Positions 1-5,175 of a stretch of 5,175 nt of DNA are shown piece by piece (positions within the stretch are counted from its first letter, which is position 1; each line of letters begins with the position of its first letter). The notes beneath the pieces are model-generated. The model did no database searches, was not told the origin of the DNA, and saw nothing but the letters and a program-made list of their open reading frames with translations. Position numbers and translations under genes: made by a program. This DNA is from Paracoccaceae bacterium. GTDB lineage: Bacteria > Pseudomonadota > Alphaproteobacteria > Rhodobacterales > Rhodobacteraceae. The stretch covers positions 1-5,175 of the forward strand of contig JAHELH010000192.1 in NCBI GenBank assembly GCA_024644285.1. The letters run 5' to 3'.

Positions 1-323
1 CCCTTGTTCATCCGCTCGATATAGGCGCGCATTTCCTCGGCCTCCTGCCGGGCGTCGCGCAGGCCGTCCATCGCCGCCTTCAGCTCCGCCTCGGTCTGCG
101 TGACGTGATTCGTCATCTCGGCCTCGCGCTGCTGGAAATAGGTGATCGCCTGGTCGCGCGCCTCTTCGGCCTCGTGCAGCGCCTGGGCCATCTTGTCCAG
201 CTCGCCCATCTCGGATTGCGCGACGCGCGCGAAGCGATGCACCAGCCAATGCGCGAACCATCCCAGGATGAAGGTCACGAAAAGGATGGCGGCGGTGATG
301 GCGATGAATTCTGTTCTATTCAT
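1..323 (-). CDS. Small membrane-anchored coiled-coil protein (3' end beyond window)
   Basis: I do not recognise a named family. 107 complete codons are visible from the ATG at 323-321 and the frame is still open at the window edge, so the C-terminus is missing. Residues 6-28 form one hydrophobic helix (FIAITAAILFVTFILGW), followed by His/Arg (HRFAR), which suggests an inner-membrane anchor with the rest in the cytoplasm. From about residue 38 to 107 the sequence is charged, rich in Ala/Glu/Gln/Arg and without Pro, as expected of a long coiled coil. The start overlaps the end of the OmpA-like gene by 8 nt (ATGAATAG) and has no clear Shine-Dalgarno sequence, so translation is probably coupled to that gene. 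The layout of one helix plus a coiled coil resembles ZapG/YhcB-like or other envelope scaffold proteins, but I see no sequence motif that supports that identity. Confidence 0.85.
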   Translation of the reverse strand, partial: MNRTEFIAITAAILFVTFILGWFAHWLVHRFARVAQSEMGELDKMAQALHEAEEARDQAITYFQQREAEMTNHVTQTEAELKAAMDGLRDARQEAEEMRAYIERMNK

Positions 324-2226
324 TTTCAGGTCCGGTCTCGGTCTCCTCGGGGGGCGCCTCGTCGCCGTGGTCGTGCCCGTCATGGGCCGCCGCCTCCGCG
401 CTGTCCGCGAACTCGATCAGCGTGAACTCGATGCGCCGGTTGGCCTCGCGGCCCTCCTCGGTGCCGTTGTCGGCGATCGGTACGGTTTCGCCATAGCCGA
501 CGGCGCGCAGGTTCGACGTTGGCACGCGCCGCGCGAACAGCGCCTGCAGCACCGAATCGGCGCGCTCCTGCGACAGCCGCTGGTTCATCACCTCGCGGCC
601 CTGGCTGTCGGTGTGCCCGGCGATCTCCATCGGCACGAAGGCGCAGTCGTTCAGCACCTCGGCGATCCGGTCGATGGTGGCGAAGGCCTCGCCGTCCAGA
701 TCGCCGGAACCCGGTTCGAAGGTCAGCTTGCGCGCCGTCAGGATCGCGTTGATCGCGTTGACGCATTCCTCGGGCGTGGGCAGGTTCGCCAGCGGGTCCA
801 GCTCTTCGCGATAGGTCACGTCGAGCGAGAAATTCCTGGTCCCGCCCAGCTGCGCGGACAGGATGCGCGAGATCTCGGCCTTGGCCCCGGAATCGCCGCT
901 CGCGCCCTTGATCGCCACGAATTCCGGCTGCACCACCGCCGATCCGTTGTTCAGCAGCGACAGCGCCTCGAGCGCGGTGAGCACGCGCGTGGGCCAGCCC
1001 TTGGGCAATTCCGGGTCGATCCGCATCGTGCCCGACACCTCGGCGCCGCTGAACCGCGCCCGCGCAAAGCCCTCGGCCGCGTTGCGCATCGTCTCGCTGC
1101 CGATCCGGCCGCGCAGCTGCACCAGCCCCTCGGGGCTGTAGGTGGCGACGAATTCCGGCGGGCCGTCGCTGGCGCCCGTGCCGTCGATTTTGACCGGCTC
1201 CGGCAGCACCGATTGCAGCGAGAAGACCTCGGGCAGCGCCGATTCCAGCTCGCCCACGACCCGGTCGAACAGCGCCTGCTCGGTGGTGTCCAGCGCCACC
1301 AGCGTGATGTCGGCATCCGAGAAGGTGACCGACCCGCCGCCCAGTTCCGCCAGTGCGCTGATGGCGGCGCTGACCGCGTCGGGCCAGCGCGGGCTCGGCA
1401 CGCCCAGCCCGAGCGTGCAGTCCGCCTTGCCCGCCAGTCCGGCCTCGGTCGCCGCGGCGAGTATCCGCTCGCGGCCCGTTTCGGTGTGGGCCGAGCAGGC
1501 GTCGAACCGGGCGCCGTTGCCGTCGATCAGGAAGCGCAGCGTGAACGGCGTGATCACCGGGCGCGGCGCGCTGAGGTCGAGCTTCAGGTTCAGGCCGGCG
1601 GGCTTGGCGCCGTTCAGCGACGCCTCGAGCTTGCGCTTTTCCGCGCCGCTATTGGTGATCGCGGTAATCTCGACCCGGTCTGACGCCACCGAGATCTTGG
1701 ACCGCGGCAGCTGCGCGAGCGCGTCCAGCGAATAGCTCAGCGCCTCTGCCCAACCCTGCGGCACCGGATATTCGGCGGTTTCCAGCAGATCGGTGACCTC
1801 CGCGCCCTCGGAGAGTTCGGATATCCGGCTTGCCACCGCCTCCCGGTCCATCGCGCCGGGCACCAGCCCGATCAGCGATATCCCGTCGTCGTTGCGCAGG
1901 ATCTCGATGGAAAACCGCGGCGGTTCGAATGGTTCGCCCGGATCCACCTCCATCTGGTCGCGCACCCGCGCCGCGTCGACCACCTGTCCGGCGAGGCTCA
2001 GCGCCCGGAACCGCGTGGCCTCGTCCGGGGCGGTGCCCGACAGGATTACCTGCAGGCCGTCGACGCTGACATCGACCCAGTCATGTCCATCGGCGCCGAG
2101 GATCCGCGTCACCTGCGATTCGGAGGCCTGCTCGACCTTGCCGACCGCCAGCACCGCGGCAGCGACTGCCAGCAAGGCGGCGGCCAGCATCGCAAGTAAC
2201 GCAGGGATATACGAGGAAAGGCGCAT
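316..2226 (-). CDS. OmpA-family peptidoglycan-binding protein with repeated BON-like modules
   Basis: This 636-residue envelope protein is likely held in the inner membrane or exported, and binds peptidoglycan. Residues 6-28 are a hydrophobic Ala/Leu helix; there is no lipobox, and it could be an uncleaved anchor or a signal peptide. Residues 36-94 look like a BON domain. Three related modules follow, at about 107-218, 228-342 and 356-475, each with a P-x-x-W motif (W159, W281, W411) and an ALxxL helix. Residues 499-605 are an OmpA C-terminal domain: GHTDSQG with D540 and LSQERA with R555, matching the Asp/Arg pair that contacts diaminopimelate in known OmpA domains, then NRRIEF. C488/C528 and C244/C270 could form periplasmic disulfides. 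The tail (615-636) is His/Asp/Glu-rich. There is no beta-barrel region, so it is not a classical porin-like OmpA. The start at 2226 puts the hydrophobic helix at the N-terminus; an in-frame start at 2292 would add 22 polar residues and is less likely. No strong ribosome binding site is seen. It lies 66 bp after ubiA on the same strand. Confidence 0.93.
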   Translation of the reverse strand: MRLSSYIPALLAMLAAALLAVAAAVLAVGKVEQASESQVTRILGADGHDWVDVSVDGLQVILSGTAPDEATRFRALSLAGQVVDAARVRDQMEVDPGEPFEPPRFSIEILRNDDGISLIGLVPGAMDREAVASRISELSEGAEVTDLLETAEYPVPQGWAEALSYSLDALAQLPRSKISVASDRVEITAITNSGAEKRKLEASLNGAKPAGLNLKLDLSAPRPVITPFTLRFLIDGNGARFDACSAHTETGRERILAAATEAGLAGKADCTLGLGVPSPRWPDAVSAAISALAELGGGSVTFSDADITLVALDTTEQALFDRVVGELESALPEVFSLQSVLPEPVKIDGTGASDGPPEFVATYSPEGLVQLRGRIGSETMRNAAEGFARARFSGAEVSGTMRIDPELPKGWPTRVLTALEALSLLNNGSAVVQPEFVAIKGASGDSGAKAEISRILSAQLGGTRNFSLDVTYREELDPLANLPTPEECVNAINAILTARKLTFEPGSGDLDGEAFATIDRIAEVLNDCAFVPMEIAGHTDSQGREVMNQRLSQERADSVLQALFARRVPTSNLRAVGYGETVPIADNGTEEGREANRRIEFTLIEFADSAEAAAHDGHDHGDEAPPEETETGPENE

Positions 2227-2292
2227 GGATGTGGCTCGGTCCGTCGCAGTCAGGTGCCCGGCGTTCTTATTGCGTCCCGGGGGCGGCTGCAA

Positions 2293-3252
2293 TCACGCCA
2301 GCAGCGCCAGCGCGAGAAACAGCGCAGGGATCAGGCCGGCGTCCCGGTTCGACCGGAAAAGCCGCAGGCAGATCCCGGCATCGTCGATGTCGAGACGGCG
2401 CATCTGCCATGCCAGATGCCAGCCGAAGGCCCAGGGACCGCCCAGCGCCAGCGCCAGCGCCAGCACGTTGGCCTGCGGCGCCAGCGCCAGGATGATGGCC
2501 ATCGCCATCAGCGCGACCGCCGCCGCCATGAACACACCCAGCCAGAACGGCGTGCGCTCGGCGAACAGGCGCGCGGTGGACTTCACCCCGATCAGCGCGT
2601 CGTCCTCCTTGTCCTGATGCGCATAGATCGTGTCGTAGAACAGCGTCCAGGCGATCCCCGCCAGGTACAGCAGCACCGGCCCGGCGCTCAGGGATCCGGT
2701 CGCCGCCGCCCAGGCCAGCAGCGCGCCCCAGTTGAAGGCCAGCCCCAGGAACACCTGCGGCCACCAGGTGAAGCGCTTGGCGAAGGGGTAGATGCAGACC
2801 AGGATCAGCGAGCCCACACCCAGCGCGATGGCGGTCTCGTTGAATGTCAGCAGGATGCCGAAGGCCAGTAGCGTCTGGCCTCCCATCCAGATCGCGGCGT
2901 TGCGCACCGAAACCTGCCCCGAGGGGATCGGCCGCGACGCCGTCCGCGCCACCGCCGCGTCGATCTTGCGGTCGGTGATGTCGTTCCAGGTGCAGCCCGC
3001 CCCGCGCATCAGGAAGGCGCCCACGGCGCAGCCGGCCATCACCCAGGCCTCGTGCCAGCCGAACCGGTCCAGCGACGCCGCGGCCAGCAGCGCTCCCCAC
3101 CAGCACGGCAATAGCAACAACCAGGTGCCGATGGGCCGGTCGGCGCGGGAAAGCCGCAGATAGGGCCGCGACCATTCCGGCGCGACCTGGTCGACCCAGT
3201 TTCCGCGCACCGCGTCGCTGACCTGTCCTGCCGTCTCTGGCGCTTCGTGCAT
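2293..3252 (-). CDS. ubiA: 4-hydroxybenzoate polyprenyltransferase
   Basis: This integral inner-membrane enzyme transfers a polyprenyl chain from polyprenyl diphosphate to the 3-position of 4-hydroxybenzoate, an early committed step of ubiquinone synthesis. It has 319 residues, slightly longer than the usual ~290 because of a polar N-terminal extension of about 28 residues. Both Asp-rich, Mg-diphosphate-binding motifs of the UbiA superfamily are present: NDITDRKID (90-98) and DTIYAHQDKEDD (207-218). GTWLLLLPCWWG (42-53), SRPIPSG (106-112) and YPFAKRFTWWPQ (155-166) are also typical of 4-hydroxybenzoate transferases rather than heme O or chlorophyll synthases. Several hydrophobic helices cover the rest. 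The ATG at 3252-3250 is preceded by AAGGGG. The gene diverges from rsmE, and the OmpA-like gene lies downstream on the same strand, so the two may share a transcript. Confidence 0.96.
   Translation of the reverse strand: MHEAPETAGQVSDAVRGNWVDQVAPEWSRPYLRLSRADRPIGTWLLLLPCWWGALLAAASLDRFGWHEAWVMAGCAVGAFLMRGAGCTWNDITDRKIDAAVARTASRPIPSGQVSVRNAAIWMGGQTLLAFGILLTFNETAIALGVGSLILVCIYPFAKRFTWWPQVFLGLAFNWGALLAWAAATGSLSAGPVLLYLAGIAWTLFYDTIYAHQDKEDDALIGVKSTARLFAERTPFWLGVFMAAAVALMAMAIILALAPQANVLALALALGGPWAFGWHLAWQMRRLDIDDAGICLRLFRSNRDAGLIPALFLALALLA
2442..2464 (-). repeat. Short CCAGCG tandem repeat in ubiA
   Basis: Nearly four copies of the 6-base unit CCAGCG (plus-strand reading) lie within ubiA and encode alternating Ala-Leu in a late transmembrane helix. 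It is in frame and multiples of six bases keep the frame, so copy number changes would only lengthen or shorten the helix. It probably reflects codon bias in an Ala/Leu helix rather than a functional element. Confidence 0.6.
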
Positions 3253-3255
3253 CTG

Positions 3256-3261
3256 CCCCTT
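3256..3261 (-). promoter_or_regulatory. Ribosome binding site of ubiA
   Basis: On the minus strand AAGGGG stands three bases before the ubiA ATG, or five bases from its AAGG core. It supports the start at 3252. The site lies inside the 21-bp gap shared with rsmE. Confidence 0.6.
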
Positions 3262-3273
3262 ATCTCTGCCGTC

Positions 3274-4002
3274 ATGGCAGGCTCGAACGTCCGGCTCTAT
3301 GTAGATCACCCGCTCGGGCAGGGGCAACCGGTGCCCCTGACGCGGGACCAGGCGCATTATCTCTTCGGCGTGATGCGGCTGCAGGATGGCGACGCGCTGG
3401 CGGTCTTCAACGGCCGCGACGGCGAATGGCGCGCCACGGTGACCGAGCGCGGCAAGCGCGGCGGCACGCTGACGGCCGAGGCGCAGTCGGCGCCGCAGCT
3501 CGACCCGCCCGACCTCTGGCTGCTGTTCGCGCCGATCAAGAAGGCGCGGACCGATTTCATCGTCGAGAAAGCGGCCGAGATGGGCGCCGCCCGGATCATG
3601 CCGGTGCAGACCGAGTACACCAATGCCGAACGCATCCGCCGCGACCGGCTGCAGGCCCACGCCATCGAGGCGGCCGAGCAATGCGGCGGCACCTACGTGC
3701 CCCCCGTTGACGAATTGCGGAAAATCGATGCGATTCTGGACGATTGGCCACCGGATCGCCGCCTGATCTTCTGCGACGAGGCGCTCGCTGGGGCTCGCCA
3801 CGCGCTTGCGGATCAACAGGAAAACGGCAAATGGGCGATCCTGATCGGGCCCGAAGGCGGGTTTTCGCCGGCCGAGCGGGATCGCCTATGTTCCAGCCCG
3901 TTCGTGTCACAAATTAGTCTAGGTCCAAGAATATTACGCGCTGACACCGCCGTGGTGGCGGCGCTCGCGCTTTGGCAGTCCTTATTGGGTGATTGGAAAT
4001 GA
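3274..4002 (+). CDS. rsmE: 16S rRNA (uracil-1498-N3)-methyltransferase
   Basis: RsmE is a SAM-dependent SPOUT-class methyltransferase that makes m3U1498 (E. coli numbering) in helix 44 of 16S rRNA in the small subunit. The product has 242 residues, normal for the family. The N-terminal PUA-like RNA-binding domain is about 1-75, with HYLFGVMRL (28-36). The methyltransferase domain follows: KKARTDFIVEKAAEMGAARI (89-108), EQCGGT (135-140), IGPEGGFSPAE (191-201) and the knot/SAM-binding motif SLGPRILRADTA (215-226). The ATG at 3274 gives the usual family N-terminus (NVRLYVDHPL); an in-frame GTG at 3247 would add nine residues and overlap the ubiA start, so it is less likely. No clear Shine-Dalgarno sequence precedes either start. 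Codons 212-221 all end in A or T, unlike the rest of the gene. The stop overlaps the next start by 4 nt (ATGA). Confidence 0.95.
   Translation: MAGSNVRLYVDHPLGQGQPVPLTRDQAHYLFGVMRLQDGDALAVFNGRDGEWRATVTERGKRGGTLTAEAQSAPQLDPPDLWLLFAPIKKARTDFIVEKAAEMGAARIMPVQTEYTNAERIRRDRLQAHAIEAAEQCGGTYVPPVDELRKIDAILDDWPPDRRLIFCDEALAGARHALADQQENGKWAILIGPEGGFSPAERDRLCSSPFVSQISLGPRILRADTAVVAALALWQSLLGDWK
3298..3327 (-). promoter_or_regulatory. Weak candidate promoter for ubiA inside the rsmE 5' end
   Basis: On the minus strand TTGCCC (3327-3322) and TACATA (3303-3298) are 18 bases apart and lie 45 bases or more upstream of the ubiA ATG. Because the gap to rsmE is only 21 bp, a ubiA promoter would have to lie within rsmE coding sequence, as this one does. 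Matches to the sigma-70 consensus are partial, so this is only a candidate. Confidence 0.22.
3906..3935 (+). promoter_or_regulatory. Weak candidate promoter in the rsmE 3' end
   Basis: GTCACA (3906-3911) and AATATT (3930-3935) are 18 bases apart, each matching four of six consensus sigma-70 bases, within the only AT-rich stretch of the window. Transcription from here would begin roughly 55 bases before the 174-residue protein gene and could also serve gshA. This is low-confidence inference. Confidence 0.2.
3907..3936 (+). other. AT-rich run of ten A/T-ending codons within rsmE
   Basis: Codons 212-221 of rsmE read TCA CAA ATT AGT CTA, then GGT CCA AGA ATA TTA. Every third position is A or T and only 9 of 30 bases are G or C, whereas the flanking codons almost all end in G or C. 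The encoded residues SQISLGPRIL are the normal conserved family motif, so the protein is not disrupted. A shorter similar run (TTA TTG GGT GAT TGG AAA) ends the gene. Confidence 0.8.
3988..3993 (+). promoter_or_regulatory. Ribosome binding site of the 174-residue membrane protein gene
   Basis: GGTGAT is complementary to the 16S rRNA 3' end (ATCACC) and lies five bases before the ATG at 3999. It lies within the last codons of rsmE and decides the start in favour of ATG 3999 over the in-frame TTG at 3993, which overlaps it. Confidence 0.6.
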
Positions 4003-4523
4003 GCCTGAAAAACTTCATCCGTCCCGAATTGCGGCAGAAGATCTGGCGCTGGCGCGAGGCGATGTTCGGCCTGTTCATGGCGGCATGCGGCATGCTTTGG
4101 GTCGTGACCCAGCAGGGCGTCCTGGCCGCCGTCGGCATCTCGCTGGCCATCGTCGGCGCGCTGATCATCTTCGCCGGCATCCAGCGCACCCGGTTCCGGG
4201 TGGGCCGCGGCGGGCCCGGCGTGGTCCAGGTCGACGAGCGGCAGGTGACGTATTACGGGCCGCATGACGGCGGCTCTGTCTCGATCGACGCGCTGGAAAG
4301 CGTGATGCTGGAGCCCAAGGCGAAGCCCTCGGCCGAGTGGATTCTGAAGGAATCCGGCGGCCAGCCGCTGCACATTCCGGTCAATGCCGAAAACGCAGAG
4401 CTTCTGTTCGACGTCTTCGCCGCGCTCGAAGGCATCAAGACCGAGAACATGCTGACCCAGCTGCACGCCGAACCCGAGAAACGCGTGACCATCTGGCAGC
4501 AGCCGCCGCGCCAGTTGCATTGA
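3999..4523 (+). CDS. Conserved-looking two-helix membrane protein of unknown function
   Basis: I do not recognise a characterised family. The 174-residue product has a basic amphipathic start (about 1-20), two hydrophobic helices (about 21-37 and 41-61) joined by a very short turn (TQQG), then RTRFR and a soluble domain from about 66 to 174. Both ends would lie in the cytoplasm by the positive-inside rule. The soluble part reads as a run of short beta strands (GVVQVDERQVTYYGP, SVSIDALESVML, WILKE, LHIPV) followed by a helix (AENAELLFDVFAAL). This order resembles bacterial PH-like (bPH/YcxB) domains, but that is inference from pattern only. The ATG overlaps the rsmE stop (ATGA) and GGTGAT lies five bases upstream, so this start is well supported and translation is probably coupled to rsmE. 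gshA follows after 56 bp, so the three may form one transcript. Confidence 0.88.
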   Translation: MSLKNFIRPELRQKIWRWREAMFGLFMAACGMLWVVTQQGVLAAVGISLAIVGALIIFAGIQRTRFRVGRGGPGVVQVDERQVTYYGPHDGGSVSIDALESVMLEPKAKPSAEWILKESGGQPLHIPVNAENAELLFDVFAALEGIKTENMLTQLHAEPEKRVTIWQQPPRQLH

Positions 4524-4544
4524 CTTCGCGCTGAAATCCCCGCA

Positions 4545-4571
4545 CTTCTGCCGGGCCCCAGGCGGCAGGAG
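4545..4571 (+). promoter_or_regulatory. Hairpin that can sequester the gshA ribosome binding site
   Basis: CTTCTGCCG (4545-4553) can pair with CGGCAGGAG (4563-4571) across a nine-base loop. This gives nine consecutive pairs, one of them a G-U wobble, and closes over the whole Shine-Dalgarno sequence. No T-run follows, so it does not look like a terminator. The base pairing is read directly from the sequence; a regulatory role is inference. Confidence 0.5.
4567..4571 (+). promoter_or_regulatory. Shine-Dalgarno sequence of gshA
   Basis: AGGAG lies eight bases before the gshA ATG. It is the strongest ribosome binding site in the window. All five bases lie in the 3' arm of the hairpin at 4545-4571. 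Confidence 0.85.
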
Positions 4572-4579
4572 CGCGCGCA

Positions 4580-5175
4580 ATGTCCATCCCCCAAAGCGGC
4601 GGCGGGCCGATCGAACGGCACGAGCAACTTGCCGAGTACCTTGCCGCCGGCTGCAAGCCGCGCGAGGACTGGCGCATCGGCACCGAGCACGAGAAGTTCG
4701 GATATTCCAAGAACACCCATTTGCCGCTGCCCTATGACGGACCGTGCAGCATCCGCGCGATGCTGGAAGGCCTGCGCGACCGCTTCGGCTGGGCGCCGGT
4801 CATGGAGGGCGGCCACATCATCGGGCTGGAGAAGGACGGCGCCAACGTGTCGCTGGAACCCGGCGGCCAGCTGGAACTCAGCGGCGCGCCGCTGGAGAAC
4901 ATCCACCAGACCTGCGACGAGGTGAACGCGCATCTGCGCGAAGTGCAGGAAGTGGCCGACACGATCGGCGCGGGCTTCATCGGCCTTGGCGCCGCGCCGG
5001 AATGGACCCACGAGCAGATGCCGCTGATGCCCAAGGGCCGCTACAAGCTGATGGACGCCTATATGGGCCGCGTCGGCACCCACGGGCGGCAGATGATGCG
5101 GCGCACCTGCACGGTGCAGGTCAATCTCGACTTCGCGTCCGAGGCCGACATGGTGCAGAAACTGCGCGTGGCCCT
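4580..5175 (+). CDS. gshA: Glutamate-cysteine ligase (N-terminal part, runs off window)
   Basis: This cytoplasmic enzyme joins L-glutamate and L-cysteine through the gamma-carboxyl group using ATP, the first and usually rate-limiting step of glutathione synthesis. 198 complete codons are visible; family members of this type are about 450 residues, so more than half is missing. It belongs to the plant/alphaproteobacterial type (GCS2), not the E. coli type. The evidence is RIGTEHEKFGY (32-42, with conserved active-site acidic residues), GLEKDGANVSLEPGGQLELS (82-101), GLGAAPEW near 136-143 and the RYKLMDAYM segment near 155. The ATG at 4580 has a strong Shine-Dalgarno sequence (AGGAG, 4567-4571) eight bases upstream, which fixes the start. 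That same sequence can pair with CTTCT just upstream, so translation may be controlled. It follows the membrane protein gene by 56 bp on the same strand. Confidence 0.96.
   Translation, partial: MSIPQSGGGPIERHEQLAEYLAAGCKPREDWRIGTEHEKFGYSKNTHLPLPYDGPCSIRAMLEGLRDRFGWAPVMEGGHIIGLEKDGANVSLEPGGQLELSGAPLENIHQTCDEVNAHLREVQEVADTIGAGFIGLGAAPEWTHEQMPLMPKGRYKLMDAYMGRVGTHGRQMMRRTCTVQVNLDFASEADMVQKLRVA

Noticed and set aside
142..1683. Long open frame on the plus strand opposite the OmpA-like gene
   Set aside because: It is antisense to a gene with clear OmpA domain motifs, is very rich in Arg/Ala/Gly/His, shows no family motif and starts without a ribosome binding site. Long antisense open frames are expected in GC-rich DNA.
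2266..2292. TTGCAG and AATAAG on the minus strand in the gap before the OmpA-like gene
   Set aside because: The spacing is only 15 bases and the -35 match is poor. The gene may have its own promoter here, but the sequence does not show it convincingly.
2400..2419. Seven-base inverted repeat (GCATCTG / CAGATGC) with a six-base loop
   Set aside because: It lies wholly within ubiA coding sequence, has no T-run and is explained by codons for HLAWQM.
4520..4525. TTGACT, a near-consensus -35 box before gshA
   Set aside because: No acceptable -10 hexamer lies 16-18 bases downstream (the region reads CACTTC), so a promoter cannot be supported.
4571..4578. GCGCGCGC alternating run before the gshA start
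   Set aside because: Eight bases of alternating GC are common at this base composition and too short to argue for a special DNA structure.
3813..5083. Minus-strand open frames opposite rsmE, the membrane protein gene and gshA
   Set aside because: They overlap plus-strand genes with recognised motifs or well-supported starts and have the low-complexity composition of shadow frames.

Overview
The window comes from a GC-rich genome (about two thirds G+C by eye). Its genes use almost only G/C-ending codons. The protein sequences and the gene order ompA-like / ubiA / rsmE / small membrane protein / gshA fit an alphaproteobacterium of the Rhodobacterales (Roseobacter/Rhodobacter group). This placement rests on recognising protein families and synteny, not on a database search. 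The glutamate-cysteine ligase is of the plant/alphaproteobacterial type, which supports it.

Layout. The left 3.25 kb is read on the minus strand in the order ubiA, a large OmpA-like protein, and a small membrane-anchored coiled-coil protein that runs off the left edge. The right 1.9 kb is read on the plus strand in the order rsmE, a 174-residue two-helix membrane protein, and gshA, which runs off the right edge. The two groups diverge from a gap of only 21 bp between the ubiA and rsmE start codons. Coding density is near complete: the largest gaps are 66 bp (ubiA to ompA-like) and 56 bp (membrane protein to gshA). No RNA genes, insertion sequences, CRISPR arrays or convincing rho-independent terminators were seen.

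Functions. ubiA makes the prenylated ring precursor of ubiquinone. rsmE methylates 16S rRNA. gshA starts glutathione synthesis. The OmpA-like protein has an N-terminal hydrophobic segment, a long periplasmic region built from repeated BON-like modules, a peptidoglycan-binding OmpA C-terminal domain and a His/acidic tail. It overlaps the coiled-coil gene by 8 nt, so the two may be translationally coupled and may act together in the envelope. The 174-residue protein is of unknown function; it overlaps rsmE by 4 nt.

This is mainly a housekeeping region and I see no clear new system. The points most worth a second look are a hairpin that would bury the gshA Shine-Dalgarno sequence, a sharp run of ten A/T-ending codons exactly over the knot motif of rsmE, the threefold internal repeat of the OmpA-like protein, and the uncharacterised membrane protein between rsmE and gshA.
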